The position numbers and the translations under genes were made by a program. Positions 1 through 6,851 of a DNA stretch of 8,264 nucleotides are shown piece by piece; the stretch's first letter is position 1; every line of letters starts with the position of its first letter. The stretch comes from Sulfurimonas sp. Lineage in GTDB: Bacteria; Campylobacterota; Campylobacteria; Campylobacterales; Sulfurimonadaceae. The notes under the pieces are model-generated. The model ran no database searches. It worked only from the letters and a program-made list of their open reading frames with translations, and had not been told where the DNA came from. The stretch covers positions 1 to 8,264 of the forward strand of contig WFPU01000101.1 in assembly GCA_015487435.1 (NCBI GenBank). Direction: 5' to 3'.

Positions 1-12
1 CTATCATTTTTT

Positions 13-546
13 TTATTTAGATTTTGGTCTAAATGCTTTAATCACCTCTTCATTTGTTTGTATATATGGTCCACCTATTAAATCTACACAGTATGGGACT
101 GCTGGAAAAACTGCATCTAAACACTCTCGAATTGATTTTGGTTTTCCTGGAAGGTTAATAATTAAAGATTTTCCTCTTATTCCAGCTGTTTGACGAGAAA
201 GGATAGCTGTTGCAACATACTGAAGACTTACTTGACGCATAAGCTCACCAAATCCTGGCATCATCTTTTGGCATACGTTTTCAGTAGCTTCAGGTGTTAC
301 ATCACGAAGGGCTGGACCAGTTCCTCCAGTTGTAACAACTAAACAACATCCAGCTTCATCACACAACTCTTTCATAGTAGATTCTAAAACATCTTGTTCA
401 TCTGGTATACATCTATAAACTATTTCAAACTCACTAGTTAAATACTCTTTCATAGTATCTTGTATAGCTACCCCACTAATATCTTCATATATACCTTTGC
501 TTGCTCTATCACTTGCTGTTATTACGCCTATTTTTATTTTACTCAT
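13..546 (-). CDS. mog: Molybdopterin adenylyltransferase Mog (MogA)
   Basis: This 177-residue protein should adenylylate molybdopterin with ATP, activating it for molybdate insertion by MoeA in cytoplasmic molybdenum cofactor synthesis. The MoCF-biosynthesis fold is clear: a first beta strand ending in TASDR (residues 10-14), the TTGGTG loop (72-77) followed by RDVTPEAT with Asp82, Asp49 in IPDE, and LPGKP (132-136). Asp49 and Asp82 fall at the same numbers as the functionally important aspartates of E. coli MogA. Length suits a stand-alone Mog rather than a MoaB or a Cnx1/gephyrin fusion; MoaB is the main alternative, but RDVTPEAT favours Mog. The ATG at 546 has an AAGGA about 11 nt upstream, slightly long spacing. 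It lies 143 nt downstream of bioV, separated by a palindrome, so cotranscription with the operon is possible but unproven. Confidence 0.93.
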   Translation of the reverse strand: MSKIKIGVITASDRASKGIYEDISGVAIQDTMKEYLTSEFEIVYRCIPDEQDVLESTMKELCDEAGCCLVVTTGGTGPALRDVTPEATENVCQKMMPGFGELMRQVSLQYVATAILSRQTAGIRGKSLIINLPGKPKSIRECLDAVFPAVPYCVDLIGGPYIQTNEEVIKAFRPKSK

Positions 547-585
547 TTATATATTTTTCCTTATTATCATTAAACTCTATGATTT

Positions 586-669
586 ATTAGCTATTAGATT
601 CTAAATCAAGTTCAGAATGACAAAGTCAACGTCACCCTAAACTACTTGATTTAAGGTCTAGTTTCTAAT
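586..669. repeat. 84-nt imperfect palindrome between bioV and mog
   Basis: The left arm (586-621) and the reverse complement of the right arm (631-669) match at 27 of 36 positions around a 9-nt loop (622-630), with one 3-nt bulge in the right arm. The core is a perfect 8-bp AAATCAAG / CTTGATTT pair, and the inner ends are GAATGAC / GTCACCC. Seven of the nine mismatches are transitions; four of these give G-U pairs in a minus-strand transcript. No T-tract follows on either strand, so it is not a standard intrinsic terminator. The size, a noncoding intergenic position and arms of the TCAAGTTCAG...TGAC type resemble the dispersed palindromic (MITE- or REP-like) repeats found in many bacterial genomes, but copy number cannot be judged from one copy. 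It could also be an RNA processing or stability hairpin. Confidence 0.7.
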
Positions 670-689
670 TGTTCAGAGGTCTCCATTAT

Positions 690-1211
690 TTAATCTATCT
701 GTAAAAAATGATTTGCATTTTTAATATATGTAACTGTACTAACTTCTAAAAAAAAATCTTTAGCACCGTACACATCTATAATAGCATCATCTTGACCTAA
801 ATACACTTCAATATTTACACCTTTATTTTCTAACTCTTTTAATTCAGATAAATCCCAACTATAACTTAACAACTCCTCTAGCTCTTCAATAATAGTGCTT
901 TTATGTTCTAATATTTTGTTTTCATATGGATTAAAACAAGAGTTAATGAAATTTTGTAGATATAAAATTTTATTTTTTTTATAAGACATCATCTGTAATC
1001 TTTTAAACTTAGTATCTTTAGTTTGAAAAAATGCTGGTGAAAATAGTTGCAAAGTATCTACCCTATTCCCAGATGCTAATTGCTCTTTAGCATGCTTGTA
1101 AGCTTTTATAGCCCCATAACTAAATCCACAAACTGTATACGCATTATCTTTAATATATTTGGCAAACAAATAAGATTCATTTGTCAGTGAAAAACCACTA
1201 TAATATTTCAT
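690..1211 (-). CDS. bioV: Pimeloyl-ACP methyl ester esterase, BioV type
   Basis: A 173-residue compact alpha/beta hydrolase. BioV, described from Helicobacter, removes the methyl group from pimeloyl-ACP methyl ester, ending the BioC-dependent acyl chain synthesis and yielding pimeloyl-ACP for BioF in biotin synthesis. The nucleophile elbow is GFSYG (residues 29-33, Ser31); the likely acid is Asp142 in LGQDD; the base is His168 in NANHF near the C terminus. The N-terminal YYSGF...NES segment and the early nucleophile are characteristic of BioV and BioG rather than the longer BioH. The start ATG overlaps the end of the FtsH-like gene by 14 nt (1198-1211) and has no visible Shine-Dalgarno, so translation probably depends on coupling. 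No other biotin gene lies in the window. The esterase fold is firm; the BioV assignment rests on recalled similarity to the Helicobacter protein. Confidence 0.85.
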   Translation of the reverse strand: MKYYSGFSLTNESYLFAKYIKDNAYTVCGFSYGAIKAYKHAKEQLASGNRVDTLQLFSPAFFQTKDTKFKRLQMMSYKKNKILYLQNFINSCFNPYENKILEHKSTIIEELEELLSYSWDLSELKELENKGVNIEVYLGQDDAIIDVYGAKDFFLEVSTVTYIKNANHFLQID

Positions 1212-2832
1212 CTAAATATGCTTTAACACTTTTTTTAGTAATACTCTCATTTTCATATAAGATATTTTCTACACTATTCATAACAGTTTGAACAGACTCT
1301 AAAAATGTCCCTGTTTCAGTATATAACTTACCTATCATAAGCTCTTCTTCATTGTCATTTTTAATTAGGTATGATGCCATTCCATAATCATTTACCATTT
1401 TTTTAATAAGCTCTTTTGCTTCGTCTAAATCTGACTTTGCGTCACTAGAGTGTTCTCCATATTTTATGCCACATGCTACCATTCCTGAGAGAAGCATTTT
1501 TACTCTATTTTCTAGTTCATATTTTATAAATGGCTCATTTGTTTGAGGTGTTAATTTTTCATTACTTAACATTAATTTTTCAAATGCAATATCGTAAAAT
1601 GTTGCAGTAATTGCTTTTGCTGCCTGATAAGTAACTCTAAACTGTTTTTGTTTTTCACTTAAAATTTGAAGTTTTTTCTTACCAAATATAACTTTTTCTT
1701 TTACTTGATGAATATGTTCAATTGTAACTTGGATATCATGATGGCGAATACATAGCAATGCTGCTTCATTTACAAGTGCAGCAAGTGAGGCTCCATTAAA
1801 GCCAACAGTCATGTTTGCAACTTGAGATATATCTAAATTGTGTGGAACTTTTTCTAAATATTTTGAAAGAATAGATACTCTTTCTAATTTTGTCGGTAAC
1901 TCCACAAATACACGTCTATCAAATCTGCCTGAACGCAAAAGAGCTTCATCTAGAACATCTATCTTATTTGTAGCTGCTATAACAATTACACCACTAGAAG
2001 CTTCAAATCCATCCATCTCTGTAAGAAGTTGATTAAGAGTAGCTTCTCTTTCATCATTTTTTTGACCTTCTCTCTTTTTTCCAACTGCATCTATCTCATC
2101 AATAAAAATAATTGATGGGGCATTTTTTTTAGCCGCAACAAAAAGTTCATGCACTCGTTTTGCACCCATTCCAACATAAATCTGAACAAAAGATGCCCCA
2201 CTTTGGTAAAAAAATGGAACATTAGCTTCACTTGCAACTGCTTTTGCTATCATAGTCTTACCAACACCTGGTGGTCCGATTAAAAGTACTCCACGAGGCA
2301 TACGAGCACCAAAGCTTTTATATTTTTTTGGATTTTTCATAAAGTCAATTATCTCTTCAAGCTCAACCTTAACATCACTAATTCCACCAATATCATCAAA
2401 TTTAACATCACTTTTAATAGATTCAATAGCCAAAGCACTACTTGGTAATGATGAGCTTTTTTGCTCAATCACTTTTTCATTCATATTTTTTAAAAGCAAT
2501 CTTATAACTAATGAACCAATTCCAACAATCAGCACAAATAAAAAAAGATAAAAAATAATATTTGATTCACTTCCAACTTCAACTTTATAATCTTTAAACA
2601 TCATTGGATTTACCTGAGACATAGGTAATTTAAAAACTTCATGTTGCGTTTTAAGATAAGCATACTCTTTTGTAGCAATAATACTTTCTACACTCTTATC
2701 ATTTAAAATCTCTTTTGCTTGATTTAGTGTTATATTTTCTGAGTTATCACGAAAAATTGCGAACAACACAAGTACTACTACAAAAAAAGCTGAAATATAA
2801 AGAGCCATTCTATTTGTTTTAAAGTTGAGCAT
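1198..2832 (-). CDS. FtsH-like membrane AAA+ protein lacking the HEXXH protease motif
   Basis: A 544-residue protein built like FtsH: a membrane helix at about 9-27, a roughly 60-residue periplasmic loop, a second helix at about 91-114, then an AAA+ ATPase and a C-terminal helical domain. Walker A is GPPGVGKT (186-193), Walker B IIFIDEID (241-248), and the second region of homology has LLRSGRFDRR with both arginine-finger positions (303 and 306). The pore loop is YVG instead of the usual FVG. At the protease site, where FtsH reads HEAGH, this protein reads QAAKA (403-407), losing both zinc histidines and the catalytic glutamate; Asp468 appears to match the third zinc ligand. It is shorter than a typical FtsH (about 640 residues). 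It probably works as an ATP-driven unfoldase, chaperone or partner of true FtsH in the inner membrane. A TTG at 2883 would extend the frame, but the ATG at 2832 has a good ribosome binding site. Confidence 0.88.
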   Translation of the reverse strand: MLNFKTNRMALYISAFFVVVLVLFAIFRDNSENITLNQAKEILNDKSVESIIATKEYAYLKTQHEVFKLPMSQVNPMMFKDYKVEVGSESNIIFYLFLFVLIVGIGSLVIRLLLKNMNEKVIEQKSSSLPSSALAIESIKSDVKFDDIGGISDVKVELEEIIDFMKNPKKYKSFGARMPRGVLLIGPPGVGKTMIAKAVASEANVPFFYQSGASFVQIYVGMGAKRVHELFVAAKKNAPSIIFIDEIDAVGKKREGQKNDEREATLNQLLTEMDGFEASSGVIVIAATNKIDVLDEALLRSGRFDRRVFVELPTKLERVSILSKYLEKVPHNLDISQVANMTVGFNGASLAALVNEAALLCIRHHDIQVTIEHIHQVKEKVIFGKKKLQILSEKQKQFRVTYQAAKAITATFYDIAFEKLMLSNEKLTPQTNEPFIKYELENRVKMLLSGMVACGIKYGEHSSDAKSDLDEAKELIKKMVNDYGMASYLIKNDNEEELMIGKLYTETGTFLESVQTVMNSVENILYENESITKKSVKAYLDEIL

Positions 2833-4096
2833 AGTTATTTCCTTTTTGAATTTCATAGTTTGATATATTAACCCAATTTCCAACTAAATCTTCATTTGAT
2901 TGTATAATTATTCTATTAAAATGCTGATCAAAACCTTGGTAAAGATTTTGATCAATTTTATTTTCTATCAAAACTTCAAGAGGTAAATTAAAATTTTTTC
3001 TAAAATTGTAATTTTTTTCATCTACAATATTTTGAATCTCGTGAAGTCTAGTTTTAGCTAATTTACCGTTAATCTCTGGTCTCATTATAGATGATGGTGT
3101 ATTGTCTCTTTTAGAGTAGGTAAAAGCATGTAGGTGGGTTAGGGGGAGCTGTTGTATATTTTTAATAGCTTCATCCCAAATAACTTCATTTTCTCCTGGA
3201 TGTCCAGTTATAAAATCAGTACCGATCGCAAAACCTTTATCTGATAAAAATTCAAAAAGCTCTCTATCTTGATTATATATATTTCGTCTATTCATTAGCT
3301 TTAACATTGTTGGTGAGGTGTGCTGAAGTGCAATATGTAAGTGTTTTTCAAGCCATGACTCATCTAAAACCTCTTTAAATTCATCTGTTATCTGAATTGG
3401 TTCTATACTTCCAAGACGAATCCTGCGAACACCTCTAATTTGAGATATTTTTTTCATCAGTTTAGCAATTGATGTGTTGGTATTTTTACCATAACTTCCA
3501 ACATTAGTACCACTTAAAATAAACTCTCCAAATCCATTTAGAGCAAGTCTTGTAATTTGTTCTAAAATTTTATTTTCATTTATACTTCTAGCATCTCCTC
3601 GTACAAAAGGTATAATACAATAAGAGCATCTAAAATCACAACCCTCTTGAATCTTTATGAATGCCCTACTCTTTCCTATAAAATCATCAACAATAGCTTC
3701 ATCAATGTAGTTTAAATCACCTGGGTCATAAAATGGTTTCTCTTTTGAGAGAAGTGTGTCTATCTTTAGCTTTTCACTTTGCCCAAACACACCATGTATC
3801 CTACCCTCTTTTAAAAGAGATTCCCCTTTTGTGTGTGCTCCACAACCAGTTAAAAATAGTTTTGCATTGGATTTTTTTTCTATCTGAGAGATATATGAAC
3901 GCACATGTGTATCAGCACCATTTGTAACTGTACATGAGTTTAAAACAATTAGATCTGCTTGTGTTTCATCTAAAGTCACTTCATAATCTTTAAGAGCACC
4001 AATCATCGCTTGTGAATCATAAAGGTTAGTCCTGCAACCAAAAGTTTTAAAATACACCTTTGATTTCATCTTAAAAGCACTTTTTTCATTGCACAT
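2819..4096 (-). CDS. mtaB: tRNA t6A37 methylthiotransferase MtaB (radical SAM)
   Basis: A 425-residue methylthiotransferase that converts t6A to ms2t6A at position 37 of ANN-decoding tRNAs, using S-adenosylmethionine and two iron-sulfur clusters. The N-terminal domain carries the three auxiliary-cluster cysteines Cys21 (TFGCRTN), Cys55 (LNSCTVTNGAD) and Cys85 (TGCGAH). The radical SAM cluster motif is CDFRCSYC (Cys153, Cys157, Cys160). A TRAM-like RNA-binding region follows at about 372-416. The TFGCRTN sequence and overall length favour MtaB over MiaB (i6A) or RimO (ribosomal protein S12). The ATG at 4096 is preferred because AGAGG precedes it by 7 nt; an ATG at 4069 would drop nine residues but lacks such a site. 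The gene overlaps the channel gene by 1 nt (TAATG) and the FtsH-like gene by 14 nt. Confidence 0.93.
   Translation of the reverse strand: MCNEKSAFKMKSKVYFKTFGCRTNLYDSQAMIGALKDYEVTLDETQADLIVLNSCTVTNGADTHVRSYISQIEKKSNAKLFLTGCGAHTKGESLLKEGRIHGVFGQSEKLKIDTLLSKEKPFYDPGDLNYIDEAIVDDFIGKSRAFIKIQEGCDFRCSYCIIPFVRGDARSINENKILEQITRLALNGFGEFILSGTNVGSYGKNTNTSIAKLMKKISQIRGVRRIRLGSIEPIQITDEFKEVLDESWLEKHLHIALQHTSPTMLKLMNRRNIYNQDRELFEFLSDKGFAIGTDFITGHPGENEVIWDEAIKNIQQLPLTHLHAFTYSKRDNTPSSIMRPEINGKLAKTRLHEIQNIVDEKNYNFRKNFNLPLEVLIENKIDQNLYQGFDQHFNRIIIQSNEDLVGNWVNISNYEIQKGNNYAQL
2840..2844 (-). promoter_or_regulatory. Ribosome binding site setting the FtsH-like gene start
   Basis: AAGGA lies 7 nt upstream of the ATG at 2832, inside the end of mtaB. 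It selects this start over a TTG at 2883 and an in-frame ATG at 2856, and places the first membrane helix near the N terminus as in FtsH. Confidence 0.75.
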
Positions 4097-5736
4097 TAAG
4101 CAACCTCTGTAGGATCAAAAGGTGGCGTTTTTTTCTCTCTTTGAATATGTAAGTTTTGAGTTGGATAAGCGATAGTAATATCATCTTCTTTATTAAAAGC
4201 ACTTACTATCTCTATAGAGATTGTACTTCTTAGAGTTAAGGTAGCATAAGCATTTGTAAGATACCAAGCATCAATAGATATACCATTTGGCTCTATAAAA
4301 GAAAAAATTCTTGGTTCAACATTTGTATTTTTAAGACTATATTCACTTCTTAACTTATTTAGTTGTTTCCTTGTAATATCTGTATAACCTTTAGAATATT
4401 TTCTTGTTATCTCTTTAGCTATATGCATCGCTTTTTTATGATTTGAATCAAAAGTAACGGTAATATATATACCATCCCAAACAGTTTTTAAAGATGAGTG
4501 TGTATAGTTTGCAATCATCTTTGTAAATATAAAATTATTTGGTATAAATATAATTCTTCCAGCTCTTCTATTATACATTATCGAAGTCAGTGTAACATCT
4601 TCAAGTATAGTCATTCTGAGTGATGAAATATCCATAACATCACCTACAAACTCCTTACCATCCATATCTACTCGAATTCTATCTCCAACATGGATACTTC
4701 CACCAAAAACGATTACTAGCCAACCAAGTATACTCATAAACCAATCTTTCATGGCAATAGCGATACCGGCAGATGCAAAACCTAAGATGGTTACAAAATA
4801 ACTAACATTTTCAATATAGTTAAAAAATATAATCACAATGATTAAAAAATAGTTACTAAAGTTTATAGCTTTATTTGCCATATAGTATCGTTCACTATCT
4901 GTAAAATATTTCTTCACAACCATTTTTAGTAAAAAGAATAAAACAAAAACAATAGAGATTAAAATACCTATAAACATAAGTTTATAAATTTGAGCTTCCA
5001 TATCTTTATTTACATTTACTTCAATTACTTCAATTCTTTTTTTGTAAACATCAGTAGTTACAACCATAGTTTCTAATGCGTTTTCAAATCTTTCTAGCTT
5101 TTGAATTATCTCTTTTCTTAATAACTTATCTGCGTTTTCATCAATTTTTTCAATCTCTTCATATATAGCAGCTTCTTTTCTAAGGAGATAGATTAAATTT
5201 TTCAACTCTTTTATATGCCTCATATAACTTTCAAAATCAGCATTTATTTTTTTAATATATGAGATACCTTTAAAAATATCAAATGGGTTAGTCACTTCAG
5301 GTTGTTTTTCAATAGCTGGTGGGGTTATTAACTCATAAAAAGGTACAGAATAGTTATCTTTAAGTTGTGCCGATTGAGATTCTAATATCTCCTCTTTTGC
5401 TAATAAAGAGTCTAGCTCCTCTTTTGAATCTGCTTTTTTTTGATATCTCTTAAGGTATTTTATTCTTTTTTTTAATTCTATTAGGTTTTGTTTAACATCT
5501 AATGCTGTTAAATATGTGGAGTAACTCTTTGTCCATACTCTTTCATCAAGTATCTCATCTTCAATCTCATTTAGTAACTTTAAATACTCAGCTATTTTTA
5601 TATTTTTTTTATCATTAAGCTCTTGAGTTAATGCTTCTTTATCTGTTTGAATACTCGCATTAATCTCTGTTTGTGCAAATACAGTTGAAGCTACAAGTGT
5701 TATTAATAAAACAATTTTATAAAAATATCTACCCAT
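4096..5736 (-). CDS. MscS-family mechanosensitive ion channel with long periplasmic N-terminal region
   Basis: A 546-residue inner-membrane protein expected to open under membrane tension and release solutes on osmotic downshock. Residues 1-21 form a signal peptide (cleavage likely after STVFA). Residues 22 to about 250 are charged and helical with many Lys/Glu heptad-like stretches, probably a periplasmic coiled-coil region. Membrane helices follow at about 251-273 and 290-312, then the pore-lining MscS helix at about 316-344, with the small-residue run FASAGIAIAMKDW. The MscS beta domain (about 346-416) contains VGDRI, GDVMDISSLRMT and IPNNFIF, and a C-terminal alpha/beta domain ends the protein. 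It is longer than E. coli MscS (286 residues), closer in plan to the larger MscS-like channels. The start at 5736 is chosen for its 6-nt distance from GGAG; the ATG at 5739 is possible. It overlaps aroB by 8 nt. Confidence 0.9.
   Translation of the reverse strand: MGRYFYKIVLLITLVASTVFAQTEINASIQTDKEALTQELNDKKNIKIAEYLKLLNEIEDEILDERVWTKSYSTYLTALDVKQNLIELKKRIKYLKRYQKKADSKEELDSLLAKEEILESQSAQLKDNYSVPFYELITPPAIEKQPEVTNPFDIFKGISYIKKINADFESYMRHIKELKNLIYLLRKEAAIYEEIEKIDENADKLLRKEIIQKLERFENALETMVVTTDVYKKRIEVIEVNVNKDMEAQIYKLMFIGILISIVFVLFFLLKMVVKKYFTDSERYYMANKAINFSNYFLIIVIIFFNYIENVSYFVTILGFASAGIAIAMKDWFMSILGWLVIVFGGSIHVGDRIRVDMDGKEFVGDVMDISSLRMTILEDVTLTSIMYNRRAGRIIFIPNNFIFTKMIANYTHSSLKTVWDGIYITVTFDSNHKKAMHIAKEITRKYSKGYTDITRKQLNKLRSEYSLKNTNVEPRIFSFIEPNGISIDAWYLTNAYATLTLRSTISIEIVSAFNKEDDITIAYPTQNLHIQREKKTPPFDPTEVA
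4104..4108 (-). promoter_or_regulatory. Ribosome binding site setting the mtaB start
   Basis: AGAGG lies 7 nt before the ATG at 4096, within the last codons of the channel gene. It supports the longer MtaB start and the TAATG stop-start coupling. Confidence 0.7.
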
Positions 5737-6784
5737 CATAATCTCCAAACTTTTCTAAAACAGATATAAGCAATTCTTTTGAGCACTCATCACTAATCTT
5801 AACATCACCAATACCATTAGGGACAATAAAAGTTATATTCGTGTCTGAACTTTTTTTATCAAGAAAAAAAGCTTCATAAAATTTTTGAATATCCTTTATC
5901 TCATAGCTAACTGGTAAATCGTACTTTAATAGAAGTTCTTTAATGCTCTTAGCTTCATCACTACTCATCAAGTTCATTTGCACTGCTAATTCGTTAGCCA
6001 TAACCATACCAATAGATACAGCTTCTCCGTGAAGGTATTTTGTGTATTTTGTTTCATTCTCTATAACATGACCAAAAGTGTGTCCATAATTAAGTGCAGC
6101 TCTTATCCCATGCTCTTTTTCATCTAGTGCTACAACATTTGCTTTTGTTGAGACCGCTTTATTTATAACCTTTTTAAGGGTTTTTTCATCAGTTAGATCT
6201 GCATTTTGTAAAAACTCAAAAAAATCTTTATTAAATGTAACAGCCATCTTTACTATCTCTGCAAAACCCGCACTAAACTCTCTTGAAGGTAGTGTAGTTA
6301 AAAAATATGTATCAATATAGACAGCTTTAGGCTGATGGAATGCTCCTACTAAATTTTTTCCATATGAGTTATTCATCCCTGTTTTGCCACCAACACTTGC
6401 ATCAACCTGAGAAAGAAGAGTTGTTGGAATTTGAATAAAATCGATACCTCGTTGATAGATACTAGCACTAAAACCTGTCATATCTCCAATTACACCACCA
6501 CCAAAAGCTATAAGAAGTGATTTGCGATTAAAACGATTTTCAAACAAAGAGTTAAGAATTTTATCTATGCTTTGTTGATTTTTATATTGTTCGCCATCTT
6601 GAAGTGTTATAACATGTAGCTCTTTAGCATCAATATGTTTTTTTAAATAATCTAGATGCAGTTTTGAAACTGTTGTATTTGTAACTATTGCTACTTTTCT
6701 ATCAAAATAAAGATTTGGGAGTGTGTCTATTGTTATGTTATAAGAGTTATCAATTGTTTTTTTAAGGGGAATGTTTACTAGCAT
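5729..6784 (-). CDS. aroB: 3-dehydroquinate synthase
   Basis: A full-length 351-residue enzyme that cyclises DAHP to 3-dehydroquinate, the second step of the shikimate pathway to aromatic amino acids and folate, using NAD and a divalent metal in the cytoplasm. The NAD-binding loop is GGGVIGDMTGF (95-105), followed by IPTTLLSQVDASVGGKTG (119-136). The metal ligands are Glu176 (GFAEIVK), His235 (NYGHTFGH) and His252 (LHGEA). All family landmarks are intact. The ATG at 6784 has TGGA 6 nt upstream. The 67-nt spacer upstream is very AT-rich and contains a GATAAT-like hexamer (6807-6812), a possible but weak promoter element; readthrough from the RCK gene is as likely. The 3' end overlaps the channel gene by 8 nt (ATGGGTAG), making aroB the first gene of the overlapping chain. 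Confidence 0.97.
   Translation of the reverse strand: MLVNIPLKKTIDNSYNITIDTLPNLYFDRKVAIVTNTTVSKLHLDYLKKHIDAKELHVITLQDGEQYKNQQSIDKILNSLFENRFNRKSLLIAFGGGVIGDMTGFSASIYQRGIDFIQIPTTLLSQVDASVGGKTGMNNSYGKNLVGAFHQPKAVYIDTYFLTTLPSREFSAGFAEIVKMAVTFNKDFFEFLQNADLTDEKTLKKVINKAVSTKANVVALDEKEHGIRAALNYGHTFGHVIENETKYTKYLHGEAVSIGMVMANELAVQMNLMSSDEAKSIKELLLKYDLPVSYEIKDIQKFYEAFFLDKKSSDTNITFIVPNGIGDVKISDECSKELLISVLEKFGDYDG
5743..5746 (-). promoter_or_regulatory. Ribosome binding site for the MscS-family gene
   Basis: GGAG sits 6 nt before the ATG at 5736 and only 3 nt before the adjacent in-frame ATG at 5739, so the downstream ATG is the better start. The site lies within the last codons of aroB. Confidence 0.65.
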
Positions 6785-6851
6785 TAATTTTCCAAATATA
6801 AAATTTATTATCTAGTAAATAATACTTAAATAAAACTAATACTTGGCTAAA

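Noticed and set aside
1..12. Start of a further minus-strand gene (ATG at 7)
   Set aside because: Only two codons remain before the window edge, so nothing can be supported.
586..669. Rho-independent terminator
   Set aside because: The hairpin is long and imperfect, and neither side is followed by a T-run in the direction of transcription.
1838..2032. Open 64-codon frame on the plus strand
   Set aside because: It lies wholly inside the AAA+ coding sequence on the other strand, and its translation has no recognisable domain; it is an antisense shadow.
2833..2883. N-terminal extension of the FtsH-like protein from a TTG start
   Set aside because: It would add 17 residues inside mtaB, without a good ribosome binding site, ahead of an ATG that has AAGGA at 7 nt.
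3733..3927. Open 64-codon frame on the plus strand
   Set aside because: It lies wholly antisense to mtaB, in the stretch between its second auxiliary cysteine and its radical SAM motif, and shows no domain or ribosome binding site.
6785..6851. Promoter for aroB in the 67-nt spacer
   Set aside because: A GATAAT-like hexamer is present, but in sequence this AT-rich such matches occur by chance, and no convincing -35 was found; kept only as a remark under aroB.
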